15,745 nt of DNA from Acidobacteriota bacterium (GCA_013813075.1 JACCSI010000592.1:1-15745); one strand, 5' to 3'; positions 1 to 8,074 are shown, counted from the stretch's first letter. Notes: generated from the sequence alone by a model not told the origin. A program made the numbers and translations.

Positions 1-1
1 C

Positions 2-127
2 GTCGGCGACGCCGACATCACGAATATGACGGTGATGCCGCCGCATTGGCAGCATCACCACCGGCAGCATCATCATCGACCAGGGAGCACGCCGCCGCTG
101 CTCACGCGGGTGTTCGCGTCAACCTGA
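2..127 (+). CDS. Possible C-terminal end of a His-rich protein (5' truncated by window edge)
   Basis: The second forward frame is open from the window edge to a TGA at 125-127. Its 41 residues include a striking histidine cluster (PPHWQHHHRQHHHRPG), followed by a short Pro/Thr tail. Such His clusters often bind transition metals, which would suit the metal-related neighbourhood, but no family is recognisable from this fragment. The first forward frame is also open here, so the reading frame is not proven. Nothing else was found between 128 and 179. Confidence 0.3.
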   Translation, partial: VGDADITNMTVMPPHWQHHHRQHHHRPGSTPPLLTRVFAST

Positions 128-179
128 TTGCGTCCGTGGGCAACATTCGGACAGGGGTAGTCGGATTTATCCGCTCCGG

Positions 180-196
180 TGCCTACTTGGTAGGCA
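180..196 (-). terminator. Perfect hairpin across the stop codon of the exported-protein gene
   Basis: TGCCTAC and GTAGGCA form a perfect 7-bp stem around a 3-nt loop, and the TAG stop of the minus-strand gene lies inside it. No U-tract follows on the minus strand, so it is at best a weak intrinsic terminator or an mRNA 3'-end stabiliser. Confidence 0.3.
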
Positions 197-806
197 TGTC
201 GAAGGGTTTGTCGCGATCGCCTTGTTCCCCTGTGGGTACTTTGAAGATGAAGCCCTGCAAGTACTCGTTTTTCTTGTTCTGCTTCATCATCGCCATCATG
301 GACTCTGCATAAAACTTTCTCGCATCGTCCACTGATCGCTTCCCGGTCGCGACGTCGTTGGCAAGATTGATGGCAAGGAAATTGGCGTCTTGCTTGTCGC
401 ATCGTGCCCCTATCTCACCTTTCGTCCGCTCCAGCAGGAGACTGCCGTCGTACTGCAGCAACTCGTCAGCCTTGTCAGGAGCGATCCGGTAGTTGATTGC
501 CTGATAGAGCGCATCTTTGTGTGGCATCGGAAAGTCGTGGGGGATCTCTTCATTCACCAGTTGCGTGAACTTCCACGGCCCGTTGTTGTGCCACACGAGC
601 CGATTCGCGGTGACCTCCTGCGGCTGACCGTATTTTGCGAGCATCTTCTTCGCGACGTCCTGGGGGACGGCTTTCCAGGCGGCAATCACCTGTTCGGCGT
701 TCATTGATGCATGTGGCTTCTGTTGAGTAGCCGCTGACTGCGGGGCAGCGGCGAGTGCCACCGCCATCAGCGGGGCGGCGATGAAGAGTCCGGCGATGCG
801 TGTCAT
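183..806 (-). CDS. Exported conserved protein of unknown function, separated from its RBS by an IS element
   Basis: This 207-residue protein begins with MTRIAGLFIAAPLMAVALAAA, a typical signal peptide with likely cleavage near residue 21-25, so it probably acts in the periplasm. The mature part is mixed alpha/beta, with conserved-looking segments WHNNGPWKF, EEIPHDFPMPH, YDGSLLLERTKGE and RCDKQDANFLAINLA. It has a single Cys and no catalytic motif I can name. I have seen similar proteins described only as hypothetical. The longer open frame upstream (to 944) is an IS artefact. Removing the IS and one copy of its CTGT duplication restores GGAGGA nine bases before this ATG, which fixes the start at 806. 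In the present sequence only weak purine stretches from the IS end precede the ATG, so expression is probably reduced. A CRP/FNR-type palindrome would have lain about 67 nt upstream before the insertion. Confidence 0.7.
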   Translation of the reverse strand: MTRIAGLFIAAPLMAVALAAAPQSAATQQKPHASMNAEQVIAAWKAVPQDVAKKMLAKYGQPQEVTANRLVWHNNGPWKFTQLVNEEIPHDFPMPHKDALYQAINYRIAPDKADELLQYDGSLLLERTKGEIGARCDKQDANFLAINLANDVATGKRSVDDARKFYAESMMAMMKQNKKNEYLQGFIFKVPTGEQGDRDKPFDMPTK

Positions 807-810
807 GTTT

Positions 811-814
811 CTGT
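811..814. repeat. Target-site duplication CTGT, left copy
   Basis: CTGT directly abuts the TGACC terminus at 815 and is repeated exactly at 2130-2133 on the other side of the element. A 4-bp duplication is typical of the IS407 group of the IS3 family. Confidence 0.85.
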
Positions 815-838
815 TGACCTGCCCCCAAAATCCGCTAC
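815..838. repeat. Terminal inverted repeat of the IS (orfB end)
   Basis: Reads TGACCTGCCCCC inward and pairs imperfectly with the repeat at 2105-2129. The TGACCTGCCCCC type end is familiar from IS3-family elements. Confidence 0.75.
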
Positions 839-861
839 GGGTGACCCGACCCGGAAAACCG

Positions 862-1767
862 CTACACCGGAAAGGTGACTGAGCAGGCTGTGGTCTCGGT
901 TTCCACCCTAAGTTCATTGACCGAAATCGAGTCACGTACCTCACGTGACTCAGTCACATATTGAGCCCATTCCACGGGCGTTCGATCCTGCAAGGCGCTA
1001 TGGGGCCGCACCCGATTGTAGTCGTTGCGCCAGACGTCCAGCACGGCCTGCGCCTCGGCCACGCTGCCGAAGACATGGCTGTTGAGGCATTCGTCGCGCA
1101 GCCGACCATTGAAGCTCTCGATAAAGGCATTCTCCACCGGACGGCCTGGCCGAATGAAATCCAATCGCACCGCGTGCCCGTACGCCCAGGCGTCCATGGC
1201 CTTGCTCACAAACTCTGTCCCATTGTCCACGCTGATCGCCAGTGGCTTCGGCCGTTGCTCGAGAATGCGATTCAGCGCCGCGGCCACCTTGATGCCGGTC
1301 AGCGACCGATCGACGACCAAGGCCAGGGCCTCGCGCGTGAAGATGTCGACCACCGTCAGCGTCCGAAACCAGCGCCCGTCGGTCGTCCGCGCGCTCACGA
1401 AGTCCATGGTCCACCGCTCGTTCGGCCGCGTCGGCGCAATCGCGGGCACGCGGGTCCGGCTCGCCAGCTTCTTGCGCGGCTTCGTCCGGACCGCGAGCCC
1501 TTCGAGGTCGTAGAGGCGATACACGCGCTTGGCATTCACCACCCACCCTTCGCGTTTCAGCAGCACCGTCAAGCGTCGATACCCGAAGCGCACGCGCACG
1601 CCCGCAAGCTCGCGGAGCCGCTGTCGCAGCGCCTCCTGCGGATCACGGGTCAAGGTATAGCGCCACGTTTGCAGCCGCACGGGAATCAGCCTCGCCGCCC
1701 GGCGCTGGCTCAAACGATAGGTCGTCTGGGCCCACTCCGCCAGGGTGCAGCGTGCGCGAGGCCTCAC
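862..1767 (-). CDS. IS3-family transposase OrfB (DDE integrase, rve domain)
   Basis: OrfB supplies the catalytic part of the transposase. The N-terminal ~100 residues contain the HTH_21-like region (segment VRFGYRRLTVLLKREGW). The integrase core follows with the DDE triad visible in WTMDFV (first Asp), VDNGTEF (second Asp) and FIESFNGRLRDECLN (Glu). The C-terminal NDYNRVRPHSAL motif is typical of the family. The 301-residue length is normal. The frame starts at a GTG overlapping the orfA stop (GTGA). It is probably expressed mainly as an OrfAB fusion by -1 frameshifting at the A6G motif just upstream, which joins exactly this frame. Confidence 0.93.
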   Translation of the reverse strand: MRPRARCTLAEWAQTTYRLSQRRAARLIPVRLQTWRYTLTRDPQEALRQRLRELAGVRVRFGYRRLTVLLKREGWVVNAKRVYRLYDLEGLAVRTKPRKKLASRTRVPAIAPTRPNERWTMDFVSARTTDGRWFRTLTVVDIFTREALALVVDRSLTGIKVAAALNRILEQRPKPLAISVDNGTEFVSKAMDAWAYGHAVRLDFIRPGRPVENAFIESFNGRLRDECLNSHVFGSVAEAQAVLDVWRNDYNRVRPHSALQDRTPVEWAQYVTESREVRDSISVNELRVETETTACSVTFPV

Positions 1768-2030
1768 AGCTTTTTTCGGACGATCTCCTGGAGGATGTGG
1801 CGGTCAAGTGTCAGATCTGCCACCAGCTGTTTCAGTTTGCTATTTTCGTGGCGGAGGGATCGCAGCTCGCGGACCTCCTGGAGCCCGACGCCGGCGAATG
1901 GCTTCTTCCACCGGTAGAAGCTCTGCTCGCTCACCCCGAGTCGGCGACAGACGTCGGGCACTTTCTCGCCGGCTTCGACCTGGCGGAGGGCGGCGACGAT
2001 CGCTTCGTGGCTGTGACCTTTGCGTGGCAT
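1764..2030 (-). CDS. IS3-family transposase OrfA (helix-turn-helix DNA-binding subunit)
   Basis: This 88-residue protein begins MPRKGHSHEAIVAALRQVE and has the HTH_Tnp_1 pattern (VCRRLGVSEQSFYRWKKPF). A heptad-rich C-terminal stretch (ELRSLRHENSKLKQLVADL) looks like the leucine zipper that mediates OrfA/OrfAB multimers. An ATG at 2039 is also in frame, but AGGAG touches it directly. The same AGGAG is 9 bases from the ATG at 2030, which I therefore prefer. The last codons contain the A AAA AAG slippery sequence. Confidence 0.9.
   Translation of the reverse strand: MPRKGHSHEAIVAALRQVEAGEKVPDVCRRLGVSEQSFYRWKKPFAGVGLQEVRELRSLRHENSKLKQLVADLTLDRHILQEIVRKKL
1770..1776 (-). other. Programmed -1 ribosomal frameshift heptamer (A AAA AAG)
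   Basis: On the minus strand the orfA frame reads A-AAA-AAG two codons before its stop. A -1 slip gives AAA-AAA-GCT-GTG-AGG, which continues directly in the orfB frame. This is the classical IS3-family device for making the OrfAB transposase. Confidence 0.8.
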
Positions 2031-2104
2031 CGTGTGCATCTCCTGGCCGGTCGGTGCCGGCGCGTCTAGGAGACCACACCCTCACTCACGTTCACCTTAT
2101 CCGG

Positions 2105-2129
2105 GTGGCGGTTTCCGGGGTTTGGGTCA
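2105..2129. repeat. Terminal inverted repeat of the IS (orfA end)
   Basis: Read inward from 2129 it begins TGACCCAAACCCC and continues to CCGCCAC, matching the opposite end at about 17 of 25 aligned positions with one gap. Confidence 0.75.
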
Positions 2130-2133
2130 CTGT
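2130..2133. repeat. Target-site duplication CTGT, right copy
   Basis: Exact second copy of the CTGT at 811-814, immediately outside the IS terminus. Confidence 0.85.
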
Positions 2134-2134
2134 G

Positions 2135-2140
2135 TCCTCC
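2135..2140 (-). promoter_or_regulatory. Orphaned Shine-Dalgarno GGAGGA of the 183-806 gene
   Basis: On the minus strand this reads GGAGGA. With the IS and one duplication copy removed, it sits nine bases before the ATG at 806. The insertion therefore cut the translation initiation region in two and left the native RBS and promoter on the far side of the IS, about 1.3 kb from the coding sequence. Confidence 0.7.
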
Positions 2141-2184
2141 GCGCTGATACCCTGCAAGAACAACCGCGTTTCCGCTTACTGCGT

Positions 2185-2200
2185 TGTGATCCGCATCACA
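2185..2200. promoter_or_regulatory. CRP/FNR-type operator TGTGA-N6-TCACA (site 1, exact)
   Basis: The palindrome TGTGATCCGCATCACA matches the CRP-family half-sites exactly. It lies in the divergent region between the DUF3179 selenoprotein gene (153 nt to its ATG) and the exported-protein gene (about 67 nt from its ATG before the IS insertion). The binding protein is not in this window, so CRP, FNR-like or HcpR-like identity cannot be decided. Confidence 0.7.
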
Positions 2201-2345
2201 CTTCCGGCAGATCGTGGGCGGCCGGGGCGATGTCAGCTCGGCGTTGCGTATCGCGGTGGTGGGCCAAGGTCAACGGTAAGAACCGGCCGACGAATACGCA
2301 TCGCGCCTGATGTGTGTAACGGGCGCGGCAATTCGGAGACTAACC

Positions 2346-3371
2346 ATGATGATGTACCTCCGCATATGCACGCTGTTGTTCATCGCGACGATTGCCGTGG
2401 GCGGACAGGGGCGCTGGGTCGAGCAGGAAACCATCGATGGCGATCCTGTTCTCCGTGGCCTGCCGAAAGATGCGATTCCCGCCGTTGATAAACCGGCGTT
2501 CGTTCCGGTGGACCGCGCCTTGTTTGTCCACCCCGATGAACCCGTCATCGGCATTGCCATCGATGGTGATGCGCGCGCGTATCCTACCTGGCTGCTGAAC
2601 GCGCACGAGATCGTCAACGACCGCATCGGCGGTCGCGCGATCGCCGTCACCTGGTGACCGCTGTGCTATACGGGCATCGTGTATGCCCGCACGGTCCGCG
2701 GAGAAGAACTCTCGTTCGGAGTGTCAGGCATGCTGTGGCGCGACAACCTCGTGATGTATGACCGTCAGACCGAGTCGTGGTGGGCCCAGGCCGAGGGCCG
2801 CGCGATTCGTGGTCCCAAGCGCGGAACGCGGCTGGAGCAGGTGCCCTCGGACATGATGACTTGGAAGCAGTGGCGTGCGCTCCATCCGCGAACGCGCGTC
2901 CTGTCGACAGGCGAAAACCGTGGCGGTCGCGATGTGTATGCGTCGTACCATGGCAGTGAGTCCCTGGGCGTCACTGGTCGCACCAGAAGTGGCGGAGTGC
3001 TGGAACCGAAACGGCTGGTCGTCGGTTTCCGGATCGATCGCGGTGCGTTTGCGGTTCCGCTCGACATCATCACCACGGACCGTGTGCTACACGTCAGCGG
3101 AGGTGGTCAGCGCGTTGTGCTGGTGACTCTGCCCGATCGCAGCAGCGCCCGCGTGTTCCTCGCCGGCAAAGACACGTTCGCTCCGGCGGGTGAGCGCGAC
3201 GGTCGCGTACTCCTGCGTGACAAGGCGACCGGTTCCATATGGGACGGGTTCGAAGGTCGCTCGATATCAGGGCCACGACAGGATGAACGCCTCGGCGTCA
3301 TTACCGCGCACGTGTCGTACTGGTTTTCGTGGTTCTCATTTTTCCCGGACACGGCGGTGCTGAAGCAGTGA
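2346..3371 (+). CDS. DUF3179-family exported selenoprotein (in-frame UGA at 2655-2657 read as Sec104)
   Basis: The frame runs from ATG 2346 (GGAG seven bases upstream) to TGA 3369-3371, 341 residues if the internal UGA is read. Residues 1-20 form a signal peptide (MMMYLRICTLLFIATIAVGG). The DUF3179 signature follows: VIGIAIDGDARAYP at 68-80, HEIVNDRIGG at 87-96, then AVTW-U-PLC, where the family normally has CPLC. U104 and Cys107 thus form a UxxC redox pair. The sequence after the UGA is unmistakably the same family (YTGIVYAR, SFGVSGMLWRDNLVMYDRQT, SWWAQAEGRAIRGP), with no further stop for 237 codons. A hairpin follows the UGA. A Cys version of the family lies at 11617-13119. The function of DUF3179 is not known to me; a periplasmic thiol/selenol redox or metal-binding role is inferred. 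It is translationally coupled to the VTT-DUF547 gene downstream. The alternative, a nonsense mutation, is less likely because a second gene here shows the same arrangement. Confidence 0.85.
2656..2696 (+). promoter_or_regulatory. Candidate bacterial SECIS element of the DUF3179 gene
   Basis: Directly after the UGA an outer GACC/GGTC pairing (2656-2659 with 2693-2696) and GTG/CAC (2663-2665 with 2690-2692) enclose a perfect 7-bp apical stem, CGGGCAT/ATGCCCG (2671-2677 with 2683-2689). The loop is CGUGU. It starts 20 nt after the UGA and has G in its first two positions, as expected from the bacterial SECIS model. Pairing was found by eye, not by energy calculation. Confidence 0.75.
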
Positions 3372-4993
3372 CGACACGGCAAATCACAGCGATTCGCTGG
3401 GCGTCCCTCGCGTTGATTGCGCTTGGCGCGGTGCTGTTGATGCGCGCGCTGCCGACCGAACGCCTTGTCGGCGCCGCGGAGACCTGGATCGACGGTCTCG
3501 GAGTCTGGGGGCCTGTCGCGCTCGGTGCCATCTACATTGCGGCGGCGCTCCTGTTTGTACCGGGCTCTATCTTGACGCTCGTTGCTGGCGCCATCTATGG
3601 CTTGGTGCTGGGCACGATCATCGTCTCGATTGCGTCAACGACGGCAGCCGCACTGGCGCTTCTGATCTCGCGTCACGTCGCGCGTGATGCGGTGCGGCGA
3701 AAAGTGGAACGGTCGCCAAAACTGGCGGCGGTCGATGAGGCCATTGGTGAGCAAAGCTGGAAAATCGTGGCGTTGCTCCGACTGTCACCCGCGGTGCCGT
3801 TCTCGTTGCAAAATTACTTATACGACGTCACCGCCGTTCGCTTCTGGCCCGCGGTGCTTGCCAGCTGGGTCGCGATGCTGCCTGGCACGTTCATGTTTGT
3901 CTACCTCGGTTCGCTTGGCAGGACTGCCGCCACGGGCGGGGACACCAGCGGCGTGGAATGGGCGTTACGCGGCATCGGGCTGCTCGCCACTATCGCCGTG
4001 ACGATTTACGTCGCGCGTCTTACCCGCAACGCGATCAACCAACGGACAAAGATAGCGAGTGATGACGAGCGCACGCCGCGGCAAGTGGGAGCGACACCTG
4101 AAGCCGTCGGCGCGCGCGCGCTTGCGGGCGTGGCCGCGATGGGCCTCGTCGCCATTGCGATCGTCACGCTGTCAGTGTGGGCGTTCACGCATCAGGACAT
4201 CGTCCGGCAGTCGGTCGAGCGGGTCCTGGGAATTCCGCCGACTGTCATTGCGCAAGAGGCGTACGACGCGCAAATAGTCGGTTCGACCTTTGACCATTCC
4301 ACGTTCGACGCGCTTCTTCGCGCGCACGTGGATGACGACGGCTGGGTCGATTATGAGGGGATTCGCGACGATGTATCGACGCTCGATTCGTATCTGCGCC
4401 AGCTGACCGCGGCGCCATTCGACGCGCTGTCGCGCGACGAGAAGTTAGCGCTGCTCATCAATGCCTACAACGCGTTCACGATCAAGCTGCTCCTCGACTA
4501 CTACCCCGTGGCGTCGATCCGCGATATCCCGGACGACAAACGCTGGGACGCCGTGCGTTGGCAGCTGGGGCCGCACACGTGGAGTCTCAACCAGATTGAG
4601 CACGAGCAGATTCGTCCAAAATTTGCCGATCCGCGAATTCACTTCGCGCTGGTGTGCGCCGCCGTCGGATGTCCGCCGTTGCGAAACGAGGCGTATACGG
4701 CCGCACAACTCGAGCAGCAGCTGACTGCGCAGGCCACATACATCCACTCGCATCCGCGGTGGTTCCGCTTCGACCAGGAGAACAACGTCGTGCAACTGAC
4801 CGCGCTTTACGATTGGTACGGCGGCGACTTCAACCAGCACGCACCGACGATCCTGGAATATGCATCCCGATCTGCGCCTGCATTGCGCCAAGCGCTTGGC
4901 GAGGGACACGTGCCGCGCGTGCGCTGGCTCGACTACGACTGGCGGTTGAACAGTTCCGCAAACCGAAAGTTGGGCGGTCGCAACGGCTCGTAA
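3368..4993 (+). CDS. VTT/TVP38 (SNARE-associated, DedA-like) membrane protein fused to DUF547
   Basis: The preferred start is GTG 3368, overlapping the TGA of the DUF3179 gene as GTGA, giving 541 residues; ATG 3329 is an alternative. Residues about 10-220 form a TVP38/TMEM64 (VTT) domain with several membrane helices and the motifs FVPGSILTLVAGAIYG and LRLSPAVPFSLQNYLYD. A further helix near 250-275 (VAAMGLVAIAIVTLSVWAF) leads into a DUF547 domain at roughly 305-500, with INAYNAFTIKLLLDYYP, SLNQIEHEQIRPKF and FALVCAAVGCPPL (Cys430, Cys435) plus LYDWYGGDF. The DUF547 part probably lies outside the cytoplasm. VTT proteins are linked to lipid scrambling and small-solute transport, and the function of DUF547 is unknown. 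The overlap with the DUF3179 selenoprotein suggests the two products act together in the envelope. Confidence 0.88.
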   Translation: MTTRQITAIRWASLALIALGAVLLMRALPTERLVGAAETWIDGLGVWGPVALGAIYIAAALLFVPGSILTLVAGAIYGLVLGTIIVSIASTTAAALALLISRHVARDAVRRKVERSPKLAAVDEAIGEQSWKIVALLRLSPAVPFSLQNYLYDVTAVRFWPAVLASWVAMLPGTFMFVYLGSLGRTAATGGDTSGVEWALRGIGLLATIAVTIYVARLTRNAINQRTKIASDDERTPRQVGATPEAVGARALAGVAAMGLVAIAIVTLSVWAFTHQDIVRQSVERVLGIPPTVIAQEAYDAQIVGSTFDHSTFDALLRAHVDDDGWVDYEGIRDDVSTLDSYLRQLTAAPFDALSRDEKLALLINAYNAFTIKLLLDYYPVASIRDIPDDKRWDAVRWQLGPHTWSLNQIEHEQIRPKFADPRIHFALVCAAVGCPPLRNEAYTAAQLEQQLTAQATYIHSHPRWFRFDQENNVVQLTALYDWYGGDFNQHAPTILEYASRSAPALRQALGEGHVPRVRWLDYDWRLNSSANRKLGGRNGS

Positions 4994-4994
4994 C

Positions 4995-5010
4995 TGTGAA
5001 AGCAGTCACA
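4995..5010. promoter_or_regulatory. CRP/FNR-type operator TGTGA-N6-TCACA (site 2, exact)
   Basis: The palindrome TGTGAAAGCAGTCACA begins just after the VTT-DUF547 stop codon and lies 88 nt before the dsrE start. A -10-like TACAGT starts 40-41 bp past its centre (5043-5048). The same distance separates site 4 from a CATAGT hexamer. Confidence 0.7.
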
Positions 5011-5097
5011 GCCGTGCCGCAAATGTCGAATCGCCGCTCGCGTACAGTAATTGCCGGCAAGTCATACAGCCGGTTGCTTCGAGGAAAGAAGGCGCAG

Positions 5098-5450
5098 ATG
5101 AACAAGGTTGTTGTCCTGGTGCTGGCAGACATCGACACGAAGGAAGATCTTGGCCGAGTCGTCAACGCGTTGCAGACGGTGAAGGAGTTCAAAGAGGGAG
5201 GCGACCAGGTGCGGCTCGTCTTCGATGGTGCAGGAACGCGCTGGATTGGAGAGCTCGGGGCCGCCGATCACAAGTATCACGCGCTGTTTGCATCAGTGAA
5301 GGACCGGGCCGGCGCGTGCAGCTACTGCGCAAAGGCGTTCGGCGTCAAGTCGCCGTCGAACAGCATGCCGTCACACTCCTCGATGAATTCGACGGTCATC
5401 CAAGCCTGCGAAATGCCGTCTCGGACGGGTACCAGGTAATCAGCTTCTGA
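5098..5450 (+). pseudogene. DsrE-family protein, one frameshift near 5350 (or sequence indel)
   Basis: The start ATG 5098 follows a purine-rich GAGGAAAGAAGG. The first frame gives MNKVVVLVLADIDTKED and then GACSYCAKAFGVK, a DsrE/DsrF-like fold with a CxxC pair typical of small sulfur-transfer proteins. After AAG at 5347-5349 homology continues in another frame as AVEQHAVTLLDEFDGHP and NAVSDGYQVISF, ending at TGA 5448-5450, for 117 residues in all if one base is added around 5350-5351. Without the repair the frame ends at 5439 with an unrelated tail. One missing C (TCC to TC) would explain it. DsrE-like proteins bind sulfane sulfur on Cys; the role here is inferred only. The gene is preceded by operator site 2 and converges with merR. 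Confidence 0.8.
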
Positions 5451-5476
5451 GCACAACGGCCCAGGGCGAGGCGGCG

Positions 5477-5492
5477 TCGGCGGCGCCGCCGA
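5477..5492. terminator. GC-rich palindrome between convergent dsrE and merR
   Basis: TCGGCGGCGCCGCCGA is a perfect 16-bp palindrome in the 66-bp gap between two convergent genes. A second short inverted repeat, AGGCG/CGCCT followed by TTT, lies at about 5501-5517. Together they may form a bidirectional terminator, although neither has a long U-tract. Confidence 0.4.
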
Positions 5493-5516
5493 ATCCGGTA
5501 GGCGTCTGGGCGCCTT

Positions 5517-5924
5517 TCAGTGCGCGTGCAGGGCCGCGATCAACGGGCAGGTGATGGTTCCCCGGCCGGCGGTGCATCGTTTGACCAGCTGCGCCAGCAC
5601 CGATTCCATCTGGCGCAGATCGGCGAGTTTGGCGCGCACGTCTGCGAGCTTCTGCTCGGCGGCGGCGCGCGCGTCGGCGCAGCGCGTCCCATCCTCGAGC
5701 GCGAGTAAACCCGCAATCTCTTCGAGGGTGAACCCGAGACGTTGCGCGGATTTCACGAATTTAACGCGTGCGACGTCGGCGGCGCCGTAGCGACGAATGC
5801 CGCCGTATGCGCGTCGCGGGCGGGGCAGCAACCCCTTGCGCTGATAGAAGCGGATCGTTTCGACATTGACGCCGGCCGCAGCCGCAAAGGCTCCGATCGG
5901 CAGATCGTTCAAATCGTTGTTCAT
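5517..5924 (-). CDS. merR: MerR, mercury-responsive transcriptional regulator
   Basis: This 135-residue protein has the MerR-family winged-helix N-terminus ([24 protein letters not shown] at 10-33, then [22 protein letters not shown]), a dimerisation helix, and the three mercury ligands Cys82, Cys117 and Cys126. With ATG 5924 as start these fall at exactly the positions known from Tn501 MerR, which favours this ATG over the GTG three bases upstream. It represses, and with Hg(II) activates, the divergent merTPA promoter by untwisting the 19-bp spacer. The promoter dyad starts only a few bases upstream of its own start codon, so autorepression is expected. Confidence 0.95.
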   Translation of the reverse strand: MNNDLNDLPIGAFAAAAGVNVETIRFYQRKGLLPRPRRAYGGIRRYGAADVARVKFVKSAQRLGFTLEEIAGLLALEDGTRCADARAAAEQKLADVRAKLADLRQMESVLAQLVKRCTAGRGTITCPLIAALHAH

Positions 5925-5927
5925 CAC

Positions 5928-5958
5928 TTGACTCCGTACCGAAGTACGGACTGAAGCT
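5928..5958 (+). promoter_or_regulatory. mer promoter/operator (PmerT) with MerR dyad
   Basis: A -35 TTGACT (5928-5933) is followed by a 19-bp spacer and a poor -10 GAAGCT (5953-5958). The spacer carries the inverted repeat CCGTAC-CGAA-GTACGG (5934-5949). The over-long 19-bp spacer and the CCGTAC/GTACGG dyad are hallmarks of MerR-controlled mer promoters. Transcription should begin near 5965, only a few bases before the merT ATG. Confidence 0.88.
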
Positions 5959-5967
5959 TAATCTGTC

Positions 5968-6345
5968 ATGCCGCCCATCGCTACCGAATCACGCACATCG
6001 CCGCCTGCCGCCGGTCGTAGCGCTCTCTACGCCGGCGGCCTCGCCGCGATCCTGGCGTCGACCTGCTGCCTGGGCCCGCTGGTTCTCCTGATGCTTGGCT
6101 TCAGCGGAGCCTGGATCGGCAATCTCACCGCCCTGGAGCCCTACCGGCCGCTGTTCGTCATCGTCGCCGTGATCGCCTTGTTCTTCGCCTATCGCCGGAT
6201 CTTCCGGCCCGCCACGGTCTGTCAACCAGGGGAGGTGTGCGCCGTCCCACAGGTGCGCACGATTTACAAAGCGCTCTTCGGTCTCGCCGCCGTATTGATT
6301 CTGATTGCGATCAGCTTTCCTTTTGTCGCCCCTCTCTTCTATTGA
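5968..6345 (+). CDS. merT: MerT, inner-membrane mercuric ion transporter
   Basis: This 125-residue protein has three membrane helices (about 20-42, 62-76 and 100-122). Cys33-Cys34 lie in the first helix (STCCLGP) and Cys85/Cys91 in the cytoplasmic loop (VCQPGEVCAVPQ), the two pairs that pass Hg(II) from MerP to MerA. The segments GFSGAWIGNLTALEPYRP and PQVRTIYK are strongly conserved in MerT. The N-terminus is some ten residues longer than usual and Pro/Ser-rich. No RBS is possible if transcription starts near 5965, so the message may be leaderless. It is first in the merTPA operon. Confidence 0.95.
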   Translation: MPPIATESRTSPPAAGRSALYAGGLAAILASTCCLGPLVLLMLGFSGAWIGNLTALEPYRPLFVIVAVIALFFAYRRIFRPATVCQPGEVCAVPQVRTIYKALFGLAAVLILIAISFPFVAPLFY

Positions 6346-6400
6346 CTATCGATGACCCGACCTCACTCACGCTCGACACAACCGTAGGAAGGAACCCGTT

Positions 6401-6682
6401 ATGAAGACACTGCTCTCAATTGCCGGCGCGTTGTTGCTCCTCGCCAGTCCCACATTCGCTGCGTCGAAAACCGTGACGCTGGCGGTGCCCGGTATGAACT
6501 GCTCGGCCTGCCCGATCACTGTGAAGAAGGCGCTGACGAAAGTCGCCGGTGTCAGCAAGGTTGATGTGGACCTCGACAAGCGGCAGGCCACTGTGACCTT
6601 CGACGACGCCAAAACCACTGTCGCCGCGCTGACCAAGGCGACGACCGACGCGGGGTACCCGTCCAGCGTCAAGGAGAAGTAA
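6401..6682 (+). CDS. merP: MerP, periplasmic mercury-binding protein
   Basis: This 93-residue protein has a signal peptide (MKTLLSIAGALLLLASPTFA) and an HMA ferredoxin-like fold carrying GMNCSACP, with Cys34 and Cys37 as the Hg(II) ligands. SKVDVDLDKRQATVTFDD is the usual central strand region. AGGAAGG lies 9 bases upstream of the ATG. It traps Hg(II) in the periplasm and hands it to MerT. The stop codon TAA abuts the merA ATG with no gap. Confidence 0.95.
   Translation: MKTLLSIAGALLLLASPTFAASKTVTLAVPGMNCSACPITVKKALTKVAGVSKVDVDLDKRQATVTFDDAKTTVAALTKATTDAGYPSSVKEK

Positions 6683-8074
<1,392 letters not shown>

Larger units (their letters stand above)
815..2129 (-). mobile_element. Complete IS3-family insertion sequence (IS407-like group), 1315 bp
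   Basis: Both ends begin with TGACC when read inward. With one gap, the terminal 24-25 bases match at about 17 positions. Further inside, both ends share GTGGTCTC-containing subterminal sequence. The element is flanked by an exact CTGT duplication and contains overlapping orfA and orfB on the minus strand, with an A6G slippery heptamer at their junction. Length, gene order, terminal sequence and duplication size all fit the IS3 family, IS407 group. Both frames look intact and the duplication is perfect, which points to a recent insertion. It landed between the Shine-Dalgarno sequence and ATG of the 183-806 gene. Confidence 0.92.

Noticed and set aside
183..944. Longer start for the exported-protein gene at 944
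   Set aside because: The extra 46 residues come from the IS end; the restored RBS and signal peptide point to 806.
938..953. CGTGA-N5-TCACA inside the IS
   Set aside because: The spacer is 5 bp, not 6, and it lies within orfB coding sequence near its end.
961..1917. 318-residue forward frame across the IS
   Set aside because: Antisense to an intact OrfB/OrfA pair; composition is typical of a shadow frame.
2346..3371. DUF3179 gene as a pseudogene with a nonsense mutation
   Set aside because: The same UGA-for-Cys change with the same hairpin layout occurs in a second, unrelated gene, and the rest of the frame is intact. Not excluded without Sec genes.
4654..5439. DsrE gene starting at 4654
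   Set aside because: The upstream part is an out-of-frame shadow of DUF547; ATG 5098 has an RBS and begins the family homology.
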